Under the pieces are notes generated by a model. That model saw only the letters and a program-made list of their open reading frames with translations. It searched no databases and had not been told where the DNA came from. The position numbers and the translations under genes were made by a program. Of a DNA stretch of 64,000 nucleotides, positions 45,250 to 59,153 are shown in pieces. Origin of the DNA: Actinomycetales bacterium JB111 (lineage in GTDB: Bacteria; Actinomycetota; Actinomycetes; Actinomycetales; Actinomycetaceae); NCBI GenBank assembly GCA_900163555.1, contig FUHX01000009.1, positions 1 through 64,000 of the forward strand, written 5' to 3'. Within the stretch, counting starts at the first letter, position 1, and the number at the start of each line of letters is the position of its first letter.

Positions 45250-45297
45250 ACGACGCCGGGGCGCACCCTCCGTACGGAGGGTGCGCCCCGGCGTCGT
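45250..45297. terminator. 48-bp perfect palindrome between tal and rbpA
   Basis: 24-nt perfect arms centred on CGT/ACG at 45273-45274 (core CCCTCCGT-ACGGAGGG). It lies 25 bp after tal and 8 bp after the convergent rbpA stop and probably ends both transcripts. Confidence 0.7.
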
Positions 45298-45305
45298 CGT
45301 GGGGT

Positions 45306-45656
45306 CTATGCCTCGCCGCGGCGCTTGCGCAGCTTGCCGAGGGCCTCGTCCAGAAGGGCGGCCCCGGCGTCGTCGTCGCGCCGCTCCTTCACGTACGCGA
45401 GGTGCGACTTGTAGATCTCGGTGACCGGGGCCGACGGCGGGTTGTCGCGGTCGAGTCCACCCGGCAGCCCGCACGTGGTGCAGTCCCAGGTCTCGGGGGC
45501 GTTCGCGGCCCCCTCGGCGGAGAAGGTCCGCACGGTCTCGTGGCCGTCGCCGCACCAGTAGGACACGGTCGCGCGCGGCGCGAGCTCGCCGCGCATCTGC
45601 TCACCGACCGGTCCGGACCCCACGCGGGAACCGCGAATGGCTCGGCCGGCGGCCAT
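45306..45656 (-). CDS. rbpA: RNA polymerase-binding protein RbpA
   Basis: 116 residues, restricted to Actinobacteria. The zinc-ribbon-like core YWCGDGHE with WDCTTCG is followed by the basic linker and sigma-interaction helices (HLAYVKERRDD, LLDEALGKLRKRR). RbpA stabilises open complexes with the primary sigma factor. It lies 6 bp behind secG on the same strand. Confidence 0.95.
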   Translation of the reverse strand: MAAGRAIRGSRVGSGPVGEQMRGELAPRATVSYWCGDGHETVRTFSAEGAANAPETWDCTTCGLPGGLDRDNPPSAPVTEIYKSHLAYVKERRDDDAGAALLDEALGKLRKRRGEA

Positions 45657-45662
45657 GGTGGG

Positions 45663-45908
45663 TCAGCCCTCGAACTTCGCGATGAGGCCGAGCATGACGA
45701 CGCACAGGCCGAATGCGACCGAGACGCCCACCGTGAGGACGTTGAGGTTCCGTTCCGCGACGCCGGAGGAGCCGACCGACGACGACAGGCCGCCGCCGAA
45801 CATGTCGGACAGGCCGCCGCCGCGACCCTTGTGCATGAGCACGAGCAGAACGAGAACGATGCTCGTGAGAACGAGCAGCACGCTCAGCACGACCTTGAGC
45901 CAAATCAC
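45663..45908 (-). CDS. secG: Protein translocase subunit SecG
   Basis: 81 residues, two helices (about 3-23 and 58-78) around a Gly/Ser-rich loop (HKGRGGGLSDMFGGGL), the standard SecG layout. GTG 45908 has GGAGAG upstream. A -10 like TATCAT lies at 45966-45961, so secG-rbpA has its own promoter apart from gap-pgk-tpiA. Confidence 0.95.
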   Translation of the reverse strand: MIWLKVVLSVLLVLTSIVLVLLVLMHKGRGGGLSDMFGGGLSSSVGSSGVAERNLNVLTVGVSVAFGLCVVMLGLIAKFEG

Positions 45909-46009
45909 AGGGGTCTCTCCTCGGGTGGATCACAGCGGTGCCGACGACGGCACGGGTTCGATGATAGGCGACGCGGACGGGTCCGTGCGCCACGCGCGGC
46001 CCCCGCCTG

Positions 46010-46031
46010 CCGGCGCCGCCAAGGGCGCCGG
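46010..46031 (-). terminator. GC hairpin behind tpiA
   Basis: CCGGCGCC-GCCAAG-GGCGCCGG, 32 bp after the tpiA stop. Likely terminator of the gap-pgk-tpiA run. Confidence 0.5.
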
Positions 46032-46062
46032 AGGGGTCGAGGGCCGCGCGGGAGCGGGACGG

Positions 46063-46854
46063 TCAGGCCCCGACGTGGTCGCGGTAGCGCACGAGGGACG
46101 CGAAGTCCTCGGCCTTGAGCGAGGCGCCGCCGACGAGTCCGCCGTCGACGTCCTCCCCCGCCATGATGGCGGCGATGTTCGACGGCTTGACCGAGCCGCC
46201 GTAGAGGATGCGCGTGGCGTTCGCGAGGTCCGCCGAGTACAGCTCGGTGAGCTTCGCGCGGATGGCGGCGCACACCTCCTGCGCGTCCTCGGGGGTGGCG
46301 ACCTGGCCGGTGCCGATCGCCCAGACGGGCTCGTACGCGACGACGACCGTGGCCGCCTGCTCCGCGTCGAGGTTCGCGAAGACGCCCTCGATCTGGCCCG
46401 TCACGTACTCGACGTGCGTGCCCTGCTCGCGGATGTCGAGGCCCTCGCCGACGCAGATGATCGGGGTGATGTCGTGGGCGATCGCCGCGGCGGCCTTGCG
46501 GCCGATGAGGGCGTCGTCCTCCCGGTGGTACTCGCGGCGCTCGGAGTGGCCGACGACCGCGTGGCTCACGCCGAGCTTGGCGAGCATGGCGCCCGAGATC
46601 TCGCCCGTGTAGGCGCCGGAGGCGTGCTCGGAGATGTCCTGCGCGCCGTAGGCGATGCCGAGCTTGTCGGCGTCGACCAGGGTCTGCACCGAGCGCAGGT
46701 CCGTGAACGGCGGGACGACGACGACCTCGACCTGGTCGTAGTCGTGCTTCGCGTCGGTCAGGGTCCAGGCGAGCTTCTGGACGAGGTGGGTCGCCTCGTG
46801 GTGGTCGAGGTTCATCTTCCAGTTGCCCGCCATCAGCGGGGTGCGACTCGTCAT
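46063..46854 (-). CDS. tpiA: Triose-phosphate isomerase
   Basis: 263 residues. GNWKMNLD at the start, the catalytic His in VGHSERR, Glu in [10 protein letters not shown] and the phosphate loop [10 protein letters not shown]. Interconverts the triose phosphates. The ATG overlaps the stop of pgk (ATGA). Confidence 0.96.
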   Translation of the reverse strand: MTSRTPLMAGNWKMNLDHHEATHLVQKLAWTLTDAKHDYDQVEVVVVPPFTDLRSVQTLVDADKLGIAYGAQDISEHASGAYTGEISGAMLAKLGVSHAVVGHSERREYHREDDALIGRKAAAAIAHDITPIICVGEGLDIREQGTHVEYVTGQIEGVFANLDAEQAATVVVAYEPVWAIGTGQVATPEDAQEVCAAIRAKLTELYSADLANATRILYGGSVKPSNIAAIMAGEDVDGGLVGGASLKAEDFASLVRYRDHVGA

Positions 46855-48047
46855 GCGTTGTCCTCCAGGACGCTCAGGCCGGGCAGCACCTTGCCCTCGA
46901 GGAGCTCGAGGGACGCGCCGCCGCCGGTGGAGATGTGGGAGAAGGTGGACTCCTCGAAGCCCAGGATACGCACCGCGGCGGCGGAGTCCCCGCCGCCGAC
47001 GATGGTGAACGCGTCGGAGTCGGACAGGGCCTGGGCGACCCCGCGGGTCCCCGATGCGAACGCGTCGAACTCGAACACGCCCATCGGGCCGTTCCAGACG
47101 ACGGTCCTCGCGGCCGCGATCTCGGTGGCGTAGGCCGCGGTCGTCTCGGGCCCGTTGTCCAGGCCGAGCTGGTCGGCCGGGATCTCGCCGGCACCGACCA
47201 CGGTGGGCTCGGCGTCGGCGGCGAAGGCCGGTGCCACGACGACGTCTGTGGGGACGAGGATCTTCACACCGCGCCTCTCGGCCTCCTCGAGGTAGCCGCG
47301 GACCGTGTCGAGCTGGTCCTCCTCGAGCAGGGACTTGCCGACCTCGTGGCCCTGGGCCTTGAGGAACGTGAAGGCCATCCCGCCGCCGATGAGCAGCGTG
47401 TCCGCCTTCGACAGCAGGTTCGCGATGACGCCGAGCTTGTCGGAGACCTTCGAGCCGCCGAGGACGACGACGTAGGGGCGCTCGGGGTTGTCGGTCGCCC
47501 TCGACAGGGCCTCGACCTCGCCGATGACGAGCGTGCCGGCGGCGGCCGGGAGGACCTGGGCGATGTCGTAGACCGAGGCCTGCTTGCGGTGGACCACGCC
47601 GAAGCCGTCGGACACGAAGGCGTCGGCGAGCTCGGCGAGGTCGGCCGCCATGGCCGCTCGCTCGGCGTCGTCCTTCGAGGTCTCGCGGGCGTCGAAGCGC
47701 ACGTTCTCGAGCAGGACGATCTGCCCGTCGGACATGGCCTCGACCGCGGTCTTGGCGCCGTCACCGAGCGTGTCGTCGGCGAGCGTGACGTCCTGGCCGA
47801 TGAGCTCGGCGAGGCGCGTGGCGACCGGGGCGAGCGAGAACTCGGGGTTCACCTCGCCCTTCGGGCGGCCGAGGTGGGCCATGACGACGACCTTCGCGCC
47901 GGCGTCGACCAGGCGCTTGAGGGTGGGCAGCGCCGCGCGGATGCGGCCGTCGTCGGTGATGGTGGTGCCGTCGAGCGGGACGTTGAAGTCCGAGCGGACG
48001 AGCACGCGGCGGCCACGCAGGTCGCCGAGGGAGTCGATGGTCTTCAT
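46851..48047 (-). CDS. pgk: Phosphoglycerate kinase
   Basis: 398 residues. [21 protein letters not shown] and the nucleotide-binding GGGDSAAAV near the end are standard. Makes ATP from 1,3-bisphosphoglycerate. It lies 128 bp after gap and overlaps tpiA. Confidence 0.96.
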   Translation of the reverse strand: MKTIDSLGDLRGRRVLVRSDFNVPLDGTTITDDGRIRAALPTLKRLVDAGAKVVVMAHLGRPKGEVNPEFSLAPVATRLAELIGQDVTLADDTLGDGAKTAVEAMSDGQIVLLENVRFDARETSKDDAERAAMAADLAELADAFVSDGFGVVHRKQASVYDIAQVLPAAAGTLVIGEVEALSRATDNPERPYVVVLGGSKVSDKLGVIANLLSKADTLLIGGGMAFTFLKAQGHEVGKSLLEEDQLDTVRGYLEEAERRGVKILVPTDVVVAPAFAADAEPTVVGAGEIPADQLGLDNGPETTAAYATEIAAARTVVWNGPMGVFEFDAFASGTRGVAQALSDSDAFTIVGGGDSAAAVRILGFEESTFSHISTGGGASLELLEGKVLPGLSVLEDNA

Positions 48048-48175
48048 GAGGATCCTTCCAGCGGGGATGGGCTTCGGGCGGCGTCGGGCCGCCTACGCGC
48101 GACGACGCCCGCACACGGCGCTGGGGTCAGCGTCGTGGGCGGGCGTCGTGACGTAGCGGCCTGTCGGCTAGCAGA

Positions 48176-49294
<1,119 letters not shown>

Positions 49295-49389
49295 CTAGCG
49301 TCCATGGGCCGACCTGACCTTTGCCGGGGCCGGTGAAGGGCGAATGTTTACCAGTGAGATGACCCACCGTTACGAACGGCGGGCGTCGG

Positions 49390-50385
49390 TCAGATCTCCG
49401 CGTCGTCCGACGGGAGCGCGGCCTGGGTGTCCGGGACGCCCAGCTCCTCCGCGCGGCGGTCCGCCATGGCGAGCAGTCGGCGGATCCGCCCGGCCACCGC
49501 GTCCTTGGTCATCGGCGGGTCGGACATCGCGCCGAGCTCCTCGAGCGACGCCTGCCGGTTCGACATCCGCAGCCGGCCGGCCTCGAGCAGGTGGTCGGGC
49601 ACGTCGTCGCCCAGGATCTCGAACGCACGCTCGACGCGTGCACCGGCGGCGACGGCCGCCCGGGCGGAGCGCCGCAGGTTCGCGTCGTCGAAGTTGGCGA
49701 GCCGGTTCGCGGTCCCGCGGACCTCGCGCCGCGTGCGGCGCTCCTCCCAGGCGAGCACGGCGTCGTGGGCGCCCATGCGGGTGAGCAGCGCGGAGATGCC
49801 GTCGCCGTCGCGGATGACGACGCGGTCGACGCCGCGGACCTCGCGCGCCTTGCCGGAGACCTGCAGCCGGCGCGCGCAGCCGACGAGCGCGAGGGCCGCC
49901 TCCGGCCCCGGGCAGGTGATCTCCATCGAGGACGACCGCCCGGGCTCGGTGAGGGAGCCGTGCACGAGGAACGCCCCCCGCCAGGCGGCGGTCGCCTCCG
50001 CGGCCCCCGCCCCGACGACGGCGGTCGGCAGTCCGCGCACCGGTCGCCCGCGGTTGTCGAGCAGGCCGGTCTGACGGGCCAGCGCCTCGCCGTCGCGGAC
50101 GACGCGCACGATGTACCGGGTGGACCGGCGCAGGCCGCCGGGAGCCACGGCGAGGATGTCGGCGTGCAGCCCGAAGAGGTCGTCGATGCCCGTGCGCAGC
50201 CGGCGCGCGACGACCGCGGTGTCGAGCTCGGCCTCGAGGACGATCCGCCCGGAGACGATGTGCAGTCCTCCGGCGAACCTCAGGATGGTCGCGATCTCGG
50301 CCCGCTTGGCCGAAGCCTTGGGGACGTCGACGCGAGCGAGCTCATCCTTCACCGTGGCCGTAAGAGACATGGCGCCCATCTTCAC
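49390..50385 (-). CDS. whiA: Sporulation/cell-division regulator WhiA
   Basis: 331 residues from GTG 50385. An N-terminal LAGLIDADG-homing-endonuclease-like domain ([17 protein letters not shown] region, without nuclease function in this family) and a C-terminal helix-turn-helix ([20 protein letters not shown]). WhiA activates division genes with WhiB in Streptomyces and is kept in non-sporulating Actinobacteria. GTG 50385 overlaps the yvcK stop (GTGA); ATG 50370 ([11 protein letters not shown]) fits the family start about as well. Confidence 0.95.
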   Translation of the reverse strand: MKMGAMSLTATVKDELARVDVPKASAKRAEIATILRFAGGLHIVSGRIVLEAELDTAVVARRLRTGIDDLFGLHADILAVAPGGLRRSTRYIVRVVRDGEALARQTGLLDNRGRPVRGLPTAVVGAGAAEATAAWRGAFLVHGSLTEPGRSSSMEITCPGPEAALALVGCARRLQVSGKAREVRGVDRVVIRDGDGISALLTRMGAHDAVLAWEERRTRREVRGTANRLANFDDANLRRSARAAVAAGARVERAFEILGDDVPDHLLEAGRLRMSNRQASLEELGAMSDPPMTKDAVAGRIRRLLAMADRRAEELGVPDTQAALPSDDAEI

Positions 50386-51425
50386 ATCCCCGGGCGGGTG
50401 CTGCCGCCCGAGGGGTCGACATCACCCTCGATCCGGTCCATCGCGTCGCGCAGCGCGGCGGCCAGCCGGAGCGGGTCGTGGATGGCGGCGGACTCGGCGG
50501 ATCGCACCTGGCGCAACAGGGTTCGCGCGCCGAGACGGCCCGCTGCGCGCTCGAGCGCGTCGAGGTCGTCGACCATCAGCGGGTCGGCGATGACGACGTC
50601 GAGAGTGAGATCCGGCGCATGCTCGTGGAGCGAGAACAGGTGGTCGGAGACCGTCATGCCCTCCGACTCCGCGTCGTCGCGGGAGAGGTTGAGCACCAGG
50701 GCGCGGCGCGCGGTGGTGGTGCACAGTGCGTCCGCGAGCTCGGGGACGAGCAGGTGCGGGATCACGGACGTGTACCAGGAGCCGGGGCCGAGGATGGCCC
50801 AGTCGGCCTCGCGCACGGCCCGGACCGCCTCAGCGCGGGCAGGCGGGGCCGGCGGGTCGAGGCGCACGGACCGCACGCGGCCCGACGCCTTGGCGACGTT
50901 CGCCTGGCCGCGGACCACGCGCTCGACGCCGGTGCTCGTGTCGACGACGTCGGCCTCGATGTCGAGCGGGACCGCGGCCATCGGGACGACGCGACCGCGC
51001 ACGCCGAGGAGGCGGGCGACCCACTCGAGGCCGTCGACCTCGTCGCCGATGATCGACCACAGGGCCACGATGAGGATGTTGCCGACGCTGTGGTTGTCCA
51101 GCGGACCGTCCGAGTGCAGCCGGTGCTGGAGGACGTCGCGCCAGGTCTGGCCCCACTCGCCGTCGTCGCACAGCGCGGACAGCGCCATGCGCAGGTCGCC
51201 GGGCGGGAGGACGCCGAACTCGCCCCGCAGGCGGCCGGAGGACCCGCCGTCGTCGGCGACCGTGACGACCGCGGTGACGTCGGAGGTCAGGTGACGCACG
51301 GCCGCGAGGGTCGCGGACAGGCCGTGGCCGCCGCCGAGCGCGACGACGCGTGCGCCGCGCGCGCCGAGCTTGCCCGCGCCGGGCCGGTACGGCCCCGGCG
51401 GGTTCGGCTCGAACTGGAGGGACAT
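50382..51425 (-). CDS. yvcK: YvcK/CofD-like gluconeogenesis factor
   Basis: 347 residues. [16 protein letters not shown] and [13 protein letters not shown] are the signatures of this nucleotide-sugar (UDP-GlcNAc) binding family that links carbon metabolism to cell-wall synthesis. The ATG follows directly on the rapZ stop. Confidence 0.93.
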   Translation of the reverse strand: MSLQFEPNPPGPYRPGAGKLGARGARVVALGGGHGLSATLAAVRHLTSDVTAVVTVADDGGSSGRLRGEFGVLPPGDLRMALSALCDDGEWGQTWRDVLQHRLHSDGPLDNHSVGNILIVALWSIIGDEVDGLEWVARLLGVRGRVVPMAAVPLDIEADVVDTSTGVERVVRGQANVAKASGRVRSVRLDPPAPPARAEAVRAVREADWAILGPGSWYTSVIPHLLVPELADALCTTTARRALVLNLSRDDAESEGMTVSDHLFSLHEHAPDLTLDVVIADPLMVDDLDALERAAGRLGARTLLRQVRSAESAAIHDPLRLAAALRDAMDRIEGDVDPSGGSTRPGM

Positions 51426-52367
51426 CTAGTCCCTCCCCACGTCACGGTGGATCGTCCGGACCTGCTGCCCCCGCTCGCGGAAGAGCTCGGCCATGCGCTC
51501 GGTGATGGCGACGGAGCGGTGCTTGCCGCCCGTGCAGCCGACGCCGATCGTGACGAACGGCTTGAGCTCGTCGAGGTAGCGGCTGATGACCGGGTTGAGC
51601 GTGTCCACGTACGACTCGACGAACGTCTCGGCGTCCGGCTGGCCGAGCACGTACTCCGAGACGCGGGAGTCCTTGCCCGTCAGGTGCCGCAGCTCGCTCA
51701 CCCAGTAGGGGTTCGCGAGGAACCGGACGTCGACCACGTGGTCCGCGTCCAGCGGCAACCCGTGCTTGAAGCCGAACGACATGATGGACAGGCGGACCTG
51801 CCTGAGTATCGACGTGCCGACCTCCTCCCGCACGCGGCGGGCCAGGTCGTGCACCGACAGGCTGGTCGTGTCGATGAGGACGTCCGCCCGGCCACGCAGG
51901 TCCCGGAGCATCGTGCGCTCGGCGGTGATGCCCTCCAGGAGGCGGCCGTCGCCCTGCAGCGGGTGCGGGCGCCGCACCGACTCGTAGCGGCGGACCAGCT
52001 CGGCGTCGTCGGCGTCGAGGAACATGATCCGGTAGTCGACCCCGGACTGGCGCAGCTCCTCGAGCACAGCCACGAGCTCGGAGAAGAAGGCGCCGGAGCG
52101 CACGTCGACGACGGCGGCCAGCCGGCGCACGCCGGCGCCCGGCGTGAGCATGCCCGCCAGGGCGCCGAGCAGGCGCGGGGGCAGGTTGTCGACGACGTAC
52201 CAGCTGAGATCCTCCAGCGCGGCCGCGGCCCGCGAGCGGCCCGCGCCGGACATGCCGGAGATGATGAGGAGCTCGGGGCGCTCGCCCTGTGGGACCGGTG
52301 TCGCCTCGTCCAGCTCCGGGATTCCCTCCGGGACGGTGGGCGGGCGGCTGTCTGCTCCGTCGCTCAT
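51426..52367 (-). CDS. rapZ: RNase adapter / nucleotide-binding protein RapZ
   Basis: 313 residues. P-loop variant SGMSGAGRSRAA, then SWYVVDNLPP, and C-terminal IGVGCTGGKHRSV characteristic of the family. In E. coli RapZ controls GlmZ/GlmS and so hexosamine supply; in Actinobacteria it is always with yvcK and whiA and its partner RNA is unknown. Confidence 0.94.
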   Translation of the reverse strand: MSDGADSRPPTVPEGIPELDEATPVPQGERPELLIISGMSGAGRSRAAAALEDLSWYVVDNLPPRLLGALAGMLTPGAGVRRLAAVVDVRSGAFFSELVAVLEELRQSGVDYRIMFLDADDAELVRRYESVRRPHPLQGDGRLLEGITAERTMLRDLRGRADVLIDTTSLSVHDLARRVREEVGTSILRQVRLSIMSFGFKHGLPLDADHVVDVRFLANPYWVSELRHLTGKDSRVSEYVLGQPDAETFVESYVDTLNPVISRYLDELKPFVTIGVGCTGGKHRSVAITERMAELFRERGQQVRTIHRDVGRD

Positions 52368-52492
52368 GCGCCAAGTGTGCCAGTGAACGGGCCCTCCCGG
52401 AGCGTTGTCCGGCGCCGTTGGACCAGCTCATGGGCGAGACGGTGGCCGCAACCATCCCCGCGCTTCGGCCGGACCGCCGCGGCCCCCCGCGG

Positions 52493-54589
52493 TCAGCTCG
52501 TGGGGGCCAGCGCGTCCAGCACGGCCTGCGCGAGCGTGGGCCCGATCCCCTTGACCTCGCACAGGTCCTCCACGCTCGCGGCCCGGATCCGCTTGACGGA
52601 ACCGAACGCCTTGAGCAGCGCCTTCTGCCGGGCCGGCCCGAGGCCGGGGACGGAGTCGAGGACGGACCTCGTCTGCCCCTTCGACCGGCGCGACCGGTGA
52701 TGCGTGATCGCGAACCGGTGGGACTCGTCCCGCAGGTGCTGCAGGAGGTAGAGCGCCGGGGAGGTGCGCGGCAGGATCACCGGGAACGGATCGCCCGGGA
52801 CCCAGACCTCCTCGAGCCGCTTCGCCAGGCCGACCACCGGGATGTCCGTGATGCCGAGGTCGGTCAGCGCCCGGTGGGCGGCGTTGACCTGGGGCTCGCC
52901 GCCGTCGACGACGACGAGCTGCGGCGGGTAGGCGAACCGCTTCGCCCGGCCGGTGTCGGCGTCGACCTGAGAGATGTCGAGCGGGACGCCGTCGTCGTCG
53001 AGGACGACCTCCGGCGGCCGGGCCTCGCCGGCCTCCCCCGCCGCCTCGCGCTCCCGCAGCTCGCGGCGGGCCTCCCGCTCCACGATCAGACGGGAGAAGC
53101 GGCGCCGGAGCACCTCGTCCATGGCGGCCGTGTCGTCGCGCGCGCCGGAGCCGTCCTCGCCGCGGACCACGAAGTGGCGGTAGTCCTGCTTGCGGGGCAT
53201 GCCGTCCTCGAAGACCACCATGGAGCCGACCTGCTCCGTGCCCTGCGTGTGCGAGATGTCGTAGCACTCGATGCGCAGCGGCGAGGTCGACAGGCCGAGC
53301 GCGTCGGTGAGCTCGGCGAGGGCCTGCGAGCGGGTCGTGAGGTCCCCGGCGCGCCGGGTCTTGTGCAGCGACAGCGCCTCGGTCGCGTTCGCCGCGACCG
53401 TACCGAGCAGGGTCGCCTTGTCGCCGCGCTGGGGGACGCGCACCCGCACCCGGCCGCCGCGGGCCCGGGTGAGCCACGAGGTGATCTGGGCGGCGTCGTC
53501 GGGCAGGCAGGGCACGAGGACCTCGGCCGGGACGGCCGTGGTGGGCGTGTGCTCGACGTCGTCGGGGCCCATGGCCCCGCCGTCCGCGGCCCGCGCCCGC
53601 GACTTGCCGACGGACTGCGGGTCGCTCGGCGCGCGCCCGCCGGGCGCTTCGCCGCCGGTGCCGTAGACCTGGCCGATGAGCTGGGTGAGGAGTCCGGCGT
53701 CGGAGATGTCCTCGACGCGGTCGACGACCCATCCGCGCTGGCCGCGGATGCGGCCGCCGCGCACGTGGAAGACCTGGACCGCGGCCTGCAGGTCGTCGGA
53801 CGCGAGGCCGAAGATGTCGGCGTCGGTCCCGTCGGCGAGCACCATGGCGTTCTGCTCGACGACGTGGCGCAGCGCGGCCGCGTCGTCCCGCAGCCGGGCG
53901 GCCCGCTCGAAGTCCTCCTCCGCGGCCGCCGCGCGCATGTTCGCCTCGACCTCGCGGAGGTACGGGCCCGTGCGGCCGGCGAGGAACTCGCACATCTCGT
54001 CGGCGATCGCCCGGTGGTCGTCCTCGCTGATGCGGCCGACGCACGGCGCCGAGCACTTGTCGATGTAGCCGAGCAGGCAGGGACGGCCCGACGACTCGGC
54101 CTGCCTGAACACGCCCGGCGCGCACGTGCGGATCGGGAAGACGCGCAGCAGCTGGTCGAGGGTGTCGCGAATGGCCCACGCGTGCGTGTACGGGCCGAAG
54201 TACCGGGTGCCCTTCTTCTTCGTGCCGCGCAAGACCTGCGCCCGCGGGAACTTCTCGCCGAGCGTGACCGCGAGGTACGGGTAGGACTTGTCGTCCCGGT
54301 ACTTCACGTTGAAGCGGGGGTCGAACTCCTTGATCCATGCGTACTCCAGCGTGAGCGCCTCGACCTCCGTGGAGACGACGGTCCACTCCACGCGCGCCGC
54401 CGTCGTCACCATCTGGCGGGTGCGGGGGTGCAGGACGGCGAGGTCCTGGAAGTAGTTCGTCAGCCGCTGGCGCAGCGACTTCGCCTTGCCGACGTAGACG
54501 ACCCGGTCGTCCTCGTCGAGGAACCGGTAGACGCCGGGGGCGGTCGGGATCTCGGACGTGGCCGGGCGGTACTGGGAGGGATCGGCCAT
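52493..54589 (-). CDS. uvrC: Excinuclease ABC subunit C
   Basis: 698 residues. GIY-YIG nuclease at the N-terminus ([25 protein letters not shown]), UVR motif near 220, RNase H-like nuclease in the middle with [18 protein letters not shown], and tandem helix-hairpin-helix at the end ([32 protein letters not shown]). Makes both incisions in nucleotide excision repair. ATG 54589 is chosen over GTG 54598 because a TACAGT -10 hexamer ends 7 nt upstream of it. Confidence 0.96.
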   Translation of the reverse strand: MADPSQYRPATSEIPTAPGVYRFLDEDDRVVYVGKAKSLRQRLTNYFQDLAVLHPRTRQMVTTAARVEWTVVSTEVEALTLEYAWIKEFDPRFNVKYRDDKSYPYLAVTLGEKFPRAQVLRGTKKKGTRYFGPYTHAWAIRDTLDQLLRVFPIRTCAPGVFRQAESSGRPCLLGYIDKCSAPCVGRISEDDHRAIADEMCEFLAGRTGPYLREVEANMRAAAAEEDFERAARLRDDAAALRHVVEQNAMVLADGTDADIFGLASDDLQAAVQVFHVRGGRIRGQRGWVVDRVEDISDAGLLTQLIGQVYGTGGEAPGGRAPSDPQSVGKSRARAADGGAMGPDDVEHTPTTAVPAEVLVPCLPDDAAQITSWLTRARGGRVRVRVPQRGDKATLLGTVAANATEALSLHKTRRAGDLTTRSQALAELTDALGLSTSPLRIECYDISHTQGTEQVGSMVVFEDGMPRKQDYRHFVVRGEDGSGARDDTAAMDEVLRRRFSRLIVEREARRELREREAAGEAGEARPPEVVLDDDGVPLDISQVDADTGRAKRFAYPPQLVVVDGGEPQVNAAHRALTDLGITDIPVVGLAKRLEEVWVPGDPFPVILPRTSPALYLLQHLRDESHRFAITHHRSRRSKGQTRSVLDSVPGLGPARQKALLKAFGSVKRIRAASVEDLCEVKGIGPTLAQAVLDALAPTS

Positions 54590-54596
54590 GCCGCTC

Positions 54597-54602
54597 ACTG
54601 TA
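54597..54602 (-). promoter_or_regulatory. -10 hexamer of a leaderless promoter (uvrC)
   Basis: TACAGT on the minus strand ends 7 nt before ATG 54589. Confidence 0.5.
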
Positions 54603-54680
54603 CGTCCGAGCGCCCACCCCGAGGTCGGAGGAACGGCGTGCGGTCGGGGCTGCGGGCGACTGTCGACCTGCCCCGCCGGA

Positions 54681-54784
54681 CTGCGCGGGCCGGGTTCGTC
54701 GGCGGGCTCACCCCGCCCGACGGCGCGGGCCAGGTTCGTCGGCGGGCTTACCCCGCCCGACGGCGCGGGCCGGGTTCGTCGGCG
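54681..54784. repeat. 40-bp tandem repeat, about 2.6 copies
   Basis: Units at 54681-54720 and 54721-54760 differ at three positions, and a third is cut at 54784. The consensus runs CGCGGGCCGGGTTCG, then TCGGCGGGCTCACCCCG. It fills the gap between uvrC and the OsmC-like gene. There is no ORF with codon bias over it. Upstream at 54620-54638 a GAGGTCGG-AGGAAC stretch resembles the long palindromic repeat motif. Confidence 0.85.
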
Positions 54785-54850
54785 ACGTCCCGGCCCCTCA
54801 CGGGGCCAACCTGGCCGGCCGGGCCGGCCGGCGTCGCCCGGTCCTGTCCC

Positions 54851-55318
54851 CTACCCCGCGACGGCGGCCTCCACCCGGACCGGGACGCCGAGCGAGCGCG
54901 CGATGTGGTTGTGGTCGCGGGCCTCGGCGTGCAGCCGGACGGCGGTCTCCTCGTCGACCGGCTCGGCGTAGGTGACCCGGGGCCGGAGCACGATCTCGGT
55001 GAACGGGCCGGTGCCGGCGGCCTCGACGCGCTGCGTGGCGGTCGCCCGGTCGAGGTAGCCGGTCACCACGACCCCGGCCTTGGCGGCCGTGCGCAGGAAC
55101 CACAGCATCTGGGCCTGCGCGATCGAGCCGAGGAAGAGCTCCTCGGCCTTGTAGCGGGAGACGTCCGACTGCACCCGCAGGTCGGAGGACGCCAGGAGCG
55201 TGGGCTTGCCGTCCACCCGGACCTCGTGGTCCCGGGAGTAGGCCGCGTAGCTCGTGGTGCCGCGTTCGTCGGCTCCCGTCCAGTCCACCGTGACGTCGAA
55301 CGTGTTGAGTGCTCCCAT
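54851..55318 (-). CDS. OsmC/Ohr-fold protein without cysteines
   Basis: 155 residues. The fold is recognisable: N-terminal strands, SSDLRVQSDVSRYKAEELF, a long central helix QAQMLWFLRTAAKAGVVV, and a final strand. OsmC and Ohr enzymes reduce organic hydroperoxides with two conserved cysteines, one at the head of the central helix and one near the C-terminus. The whole chain here has none: the helix position is QAQM and the C-terminal site reads HNHIARSL. A thiol peroxidase role is excluded. TAGGCT ends 6 nt before the ATG, so it is probably leaderless. Confidence 0.75.
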   Translation of the reverse strand: MGALNTFDVTVDWTGADERGTTSYAAYSRDHEVRVDGKPTLLASSDLRVQSDVSRYKAEELFLGSIAQAQMLWFLRTAAKAGVVVTGYLDRATATQRVEAAGTGPFTEIVLRPRVTYAEPVDEETAVRLHAEARDHNHIARSLGVPVRVEAAVAG

Positions 55319-55324
55319 GACGCG

Positions 55325-55330
55325 AGCCTA
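55325..55330 (-). promoter_or_regulatory. -10 hexamer of a leaderless promoter (OsmC-like gene)
   Basis: TAGGCT on the minus strand ends 6 nt before ATG 55318. Confidence 0.45.
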
Positions 55331-55391
55331 GTCGGTTGTGGCGCAGGACACGCCCCGGCGCGGGCTCACCGTCCCGTCCGACGGGGTGCGC

Positions 55392-58250
<2,859 letters not shown>

Positions 58251-58257
58251 ACGTACC

Positions 58258-58263
58258 AGGGTA
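58258..58263 (-). promoter_or_regulatory. -10 hexamer of a leaderless promoter (uvrA)
   Basis: TACCCT on the minus strand ends 7 nt before GTG 58250. Confidence 0.5.
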
Positions 58264-58463
58264 GGTCACGACACCCCGGTTCGTACAGACGTTCGATACC
58301 TCACACGCGTCCGTGTCCGGCCAACGGTCACCCCTCGTGGCCCCCCGCGCGGCCGTGGTCGACAATGAGGCGTCGCCGTACGTCCGCCTACGATCGAGGG
58401 GCGTACGCAACCGGGCCACCCGTCCCCCGGCCGCGACGTCGCGATCAAGGAGGAACGCACTCG

Positions 58464-59153
58464 ATGCCGAAGTTCACGGACGATCCCCTCTCCGCCGTCG
58501 CCGATATCGGCGACGGGGCGACGATCCTGATCGGGGGTTTCGGGACGGCCGGTCAACCCGTCGAGCTCATCGACGCGCTCATCGACTCCGGCGCGACCGA
58601 TCTGACGATCGTCAACAACAACGCGGGCAACGGGGACGTCGGCCTCGCGAGGCTCATCCAGCTCGGCCGGGTGAAGAAGATCATCTGCTCGTTCCCGCGC
58701 CAGGTCGACTCCCACCACTTCGACGCCAGGTACCGCGCCGGCGAGATCGAGCTCGAGGTCGTCCCCCAGGGCAACCTGGCGGAGCGCATCCGCGCGGCGG
58801 GCGCCGGCATCGGCGCGTTCTTCACGCCGACCGGCTTCGGCACCCTGCTCGCGGAGGGCAAGGAGACGCGGCGGATCGACGGCCGCGACTACGTCCTCGA
58901 GTACCCGATCCGCGCCGACGTCGCCCTCGTCAAGGCCCTCAGGTCCGACGGCGTCGGGAACCTCGTCTACCGCAAGACCGCCCGCAACTTCGGCCCCATC
59001 ATGGCGACCGCCGCCGCGACGACGATCGTCCAGGTCGCCGAGGTCGTCGCCACCGGGGCGATCGACCCGGAGACCGTGGTCACCCCCGGCCTGTACGTGG
59101 ACACCGTGGTCACGATCCCCGCCGCATCGACCGCGAAGGAGTCCGCCCGATGA
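58464..59153 (+). CDS. pcaI: 3-oxoadipate CoA-transferase subunit A
   Basis: 229 residues. GATILIGGFGTAGQP and SFPRQVDSHHF are signatures of the alpha subunit of class I CoA-transferases (PcaI, ScoA, CatI). It activates 3-oxoadipate with CoA from succinyl-CoA. The pcaF and pcaL/pcaB neighbours favour the 3-oxoadipate assignment over acetoacetate. AAGGAGG lies 10 nt before ATG 58464. The stop overlaps subunit B (ATGA). Confidence 0.88.
   Translation: MPKFTDDPLSAVADIGDGATILIGGFGTAGQPVELIDALIDSGATDLTIVNNNAGNGDVGLARLIQLGRVKKIICSFPRQVDSHHFDARYRAGEIELEVVPQGNLAERIRAAGAGIGAFFTPTGFGTLLAEGKETRRIDGRDYVLEYPIRADVALVKALRSDGVGNLVYRKTARNFGPIMATAAATTIVQVAEVVATGAIDPETVVTPGLYVDTVVTIPAASTAKESAR

Noticed and set aside
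45250-45297. Mobile palindromic element
   Set aside because: Its position between convergent tal and rbpA and lack of a second copy make a bidirectional terminator the simpler reading.
54681-54784. CRISPR array
   Set aside because: The 40-bp units abut directly with no variable spacers and no cas genes are near.
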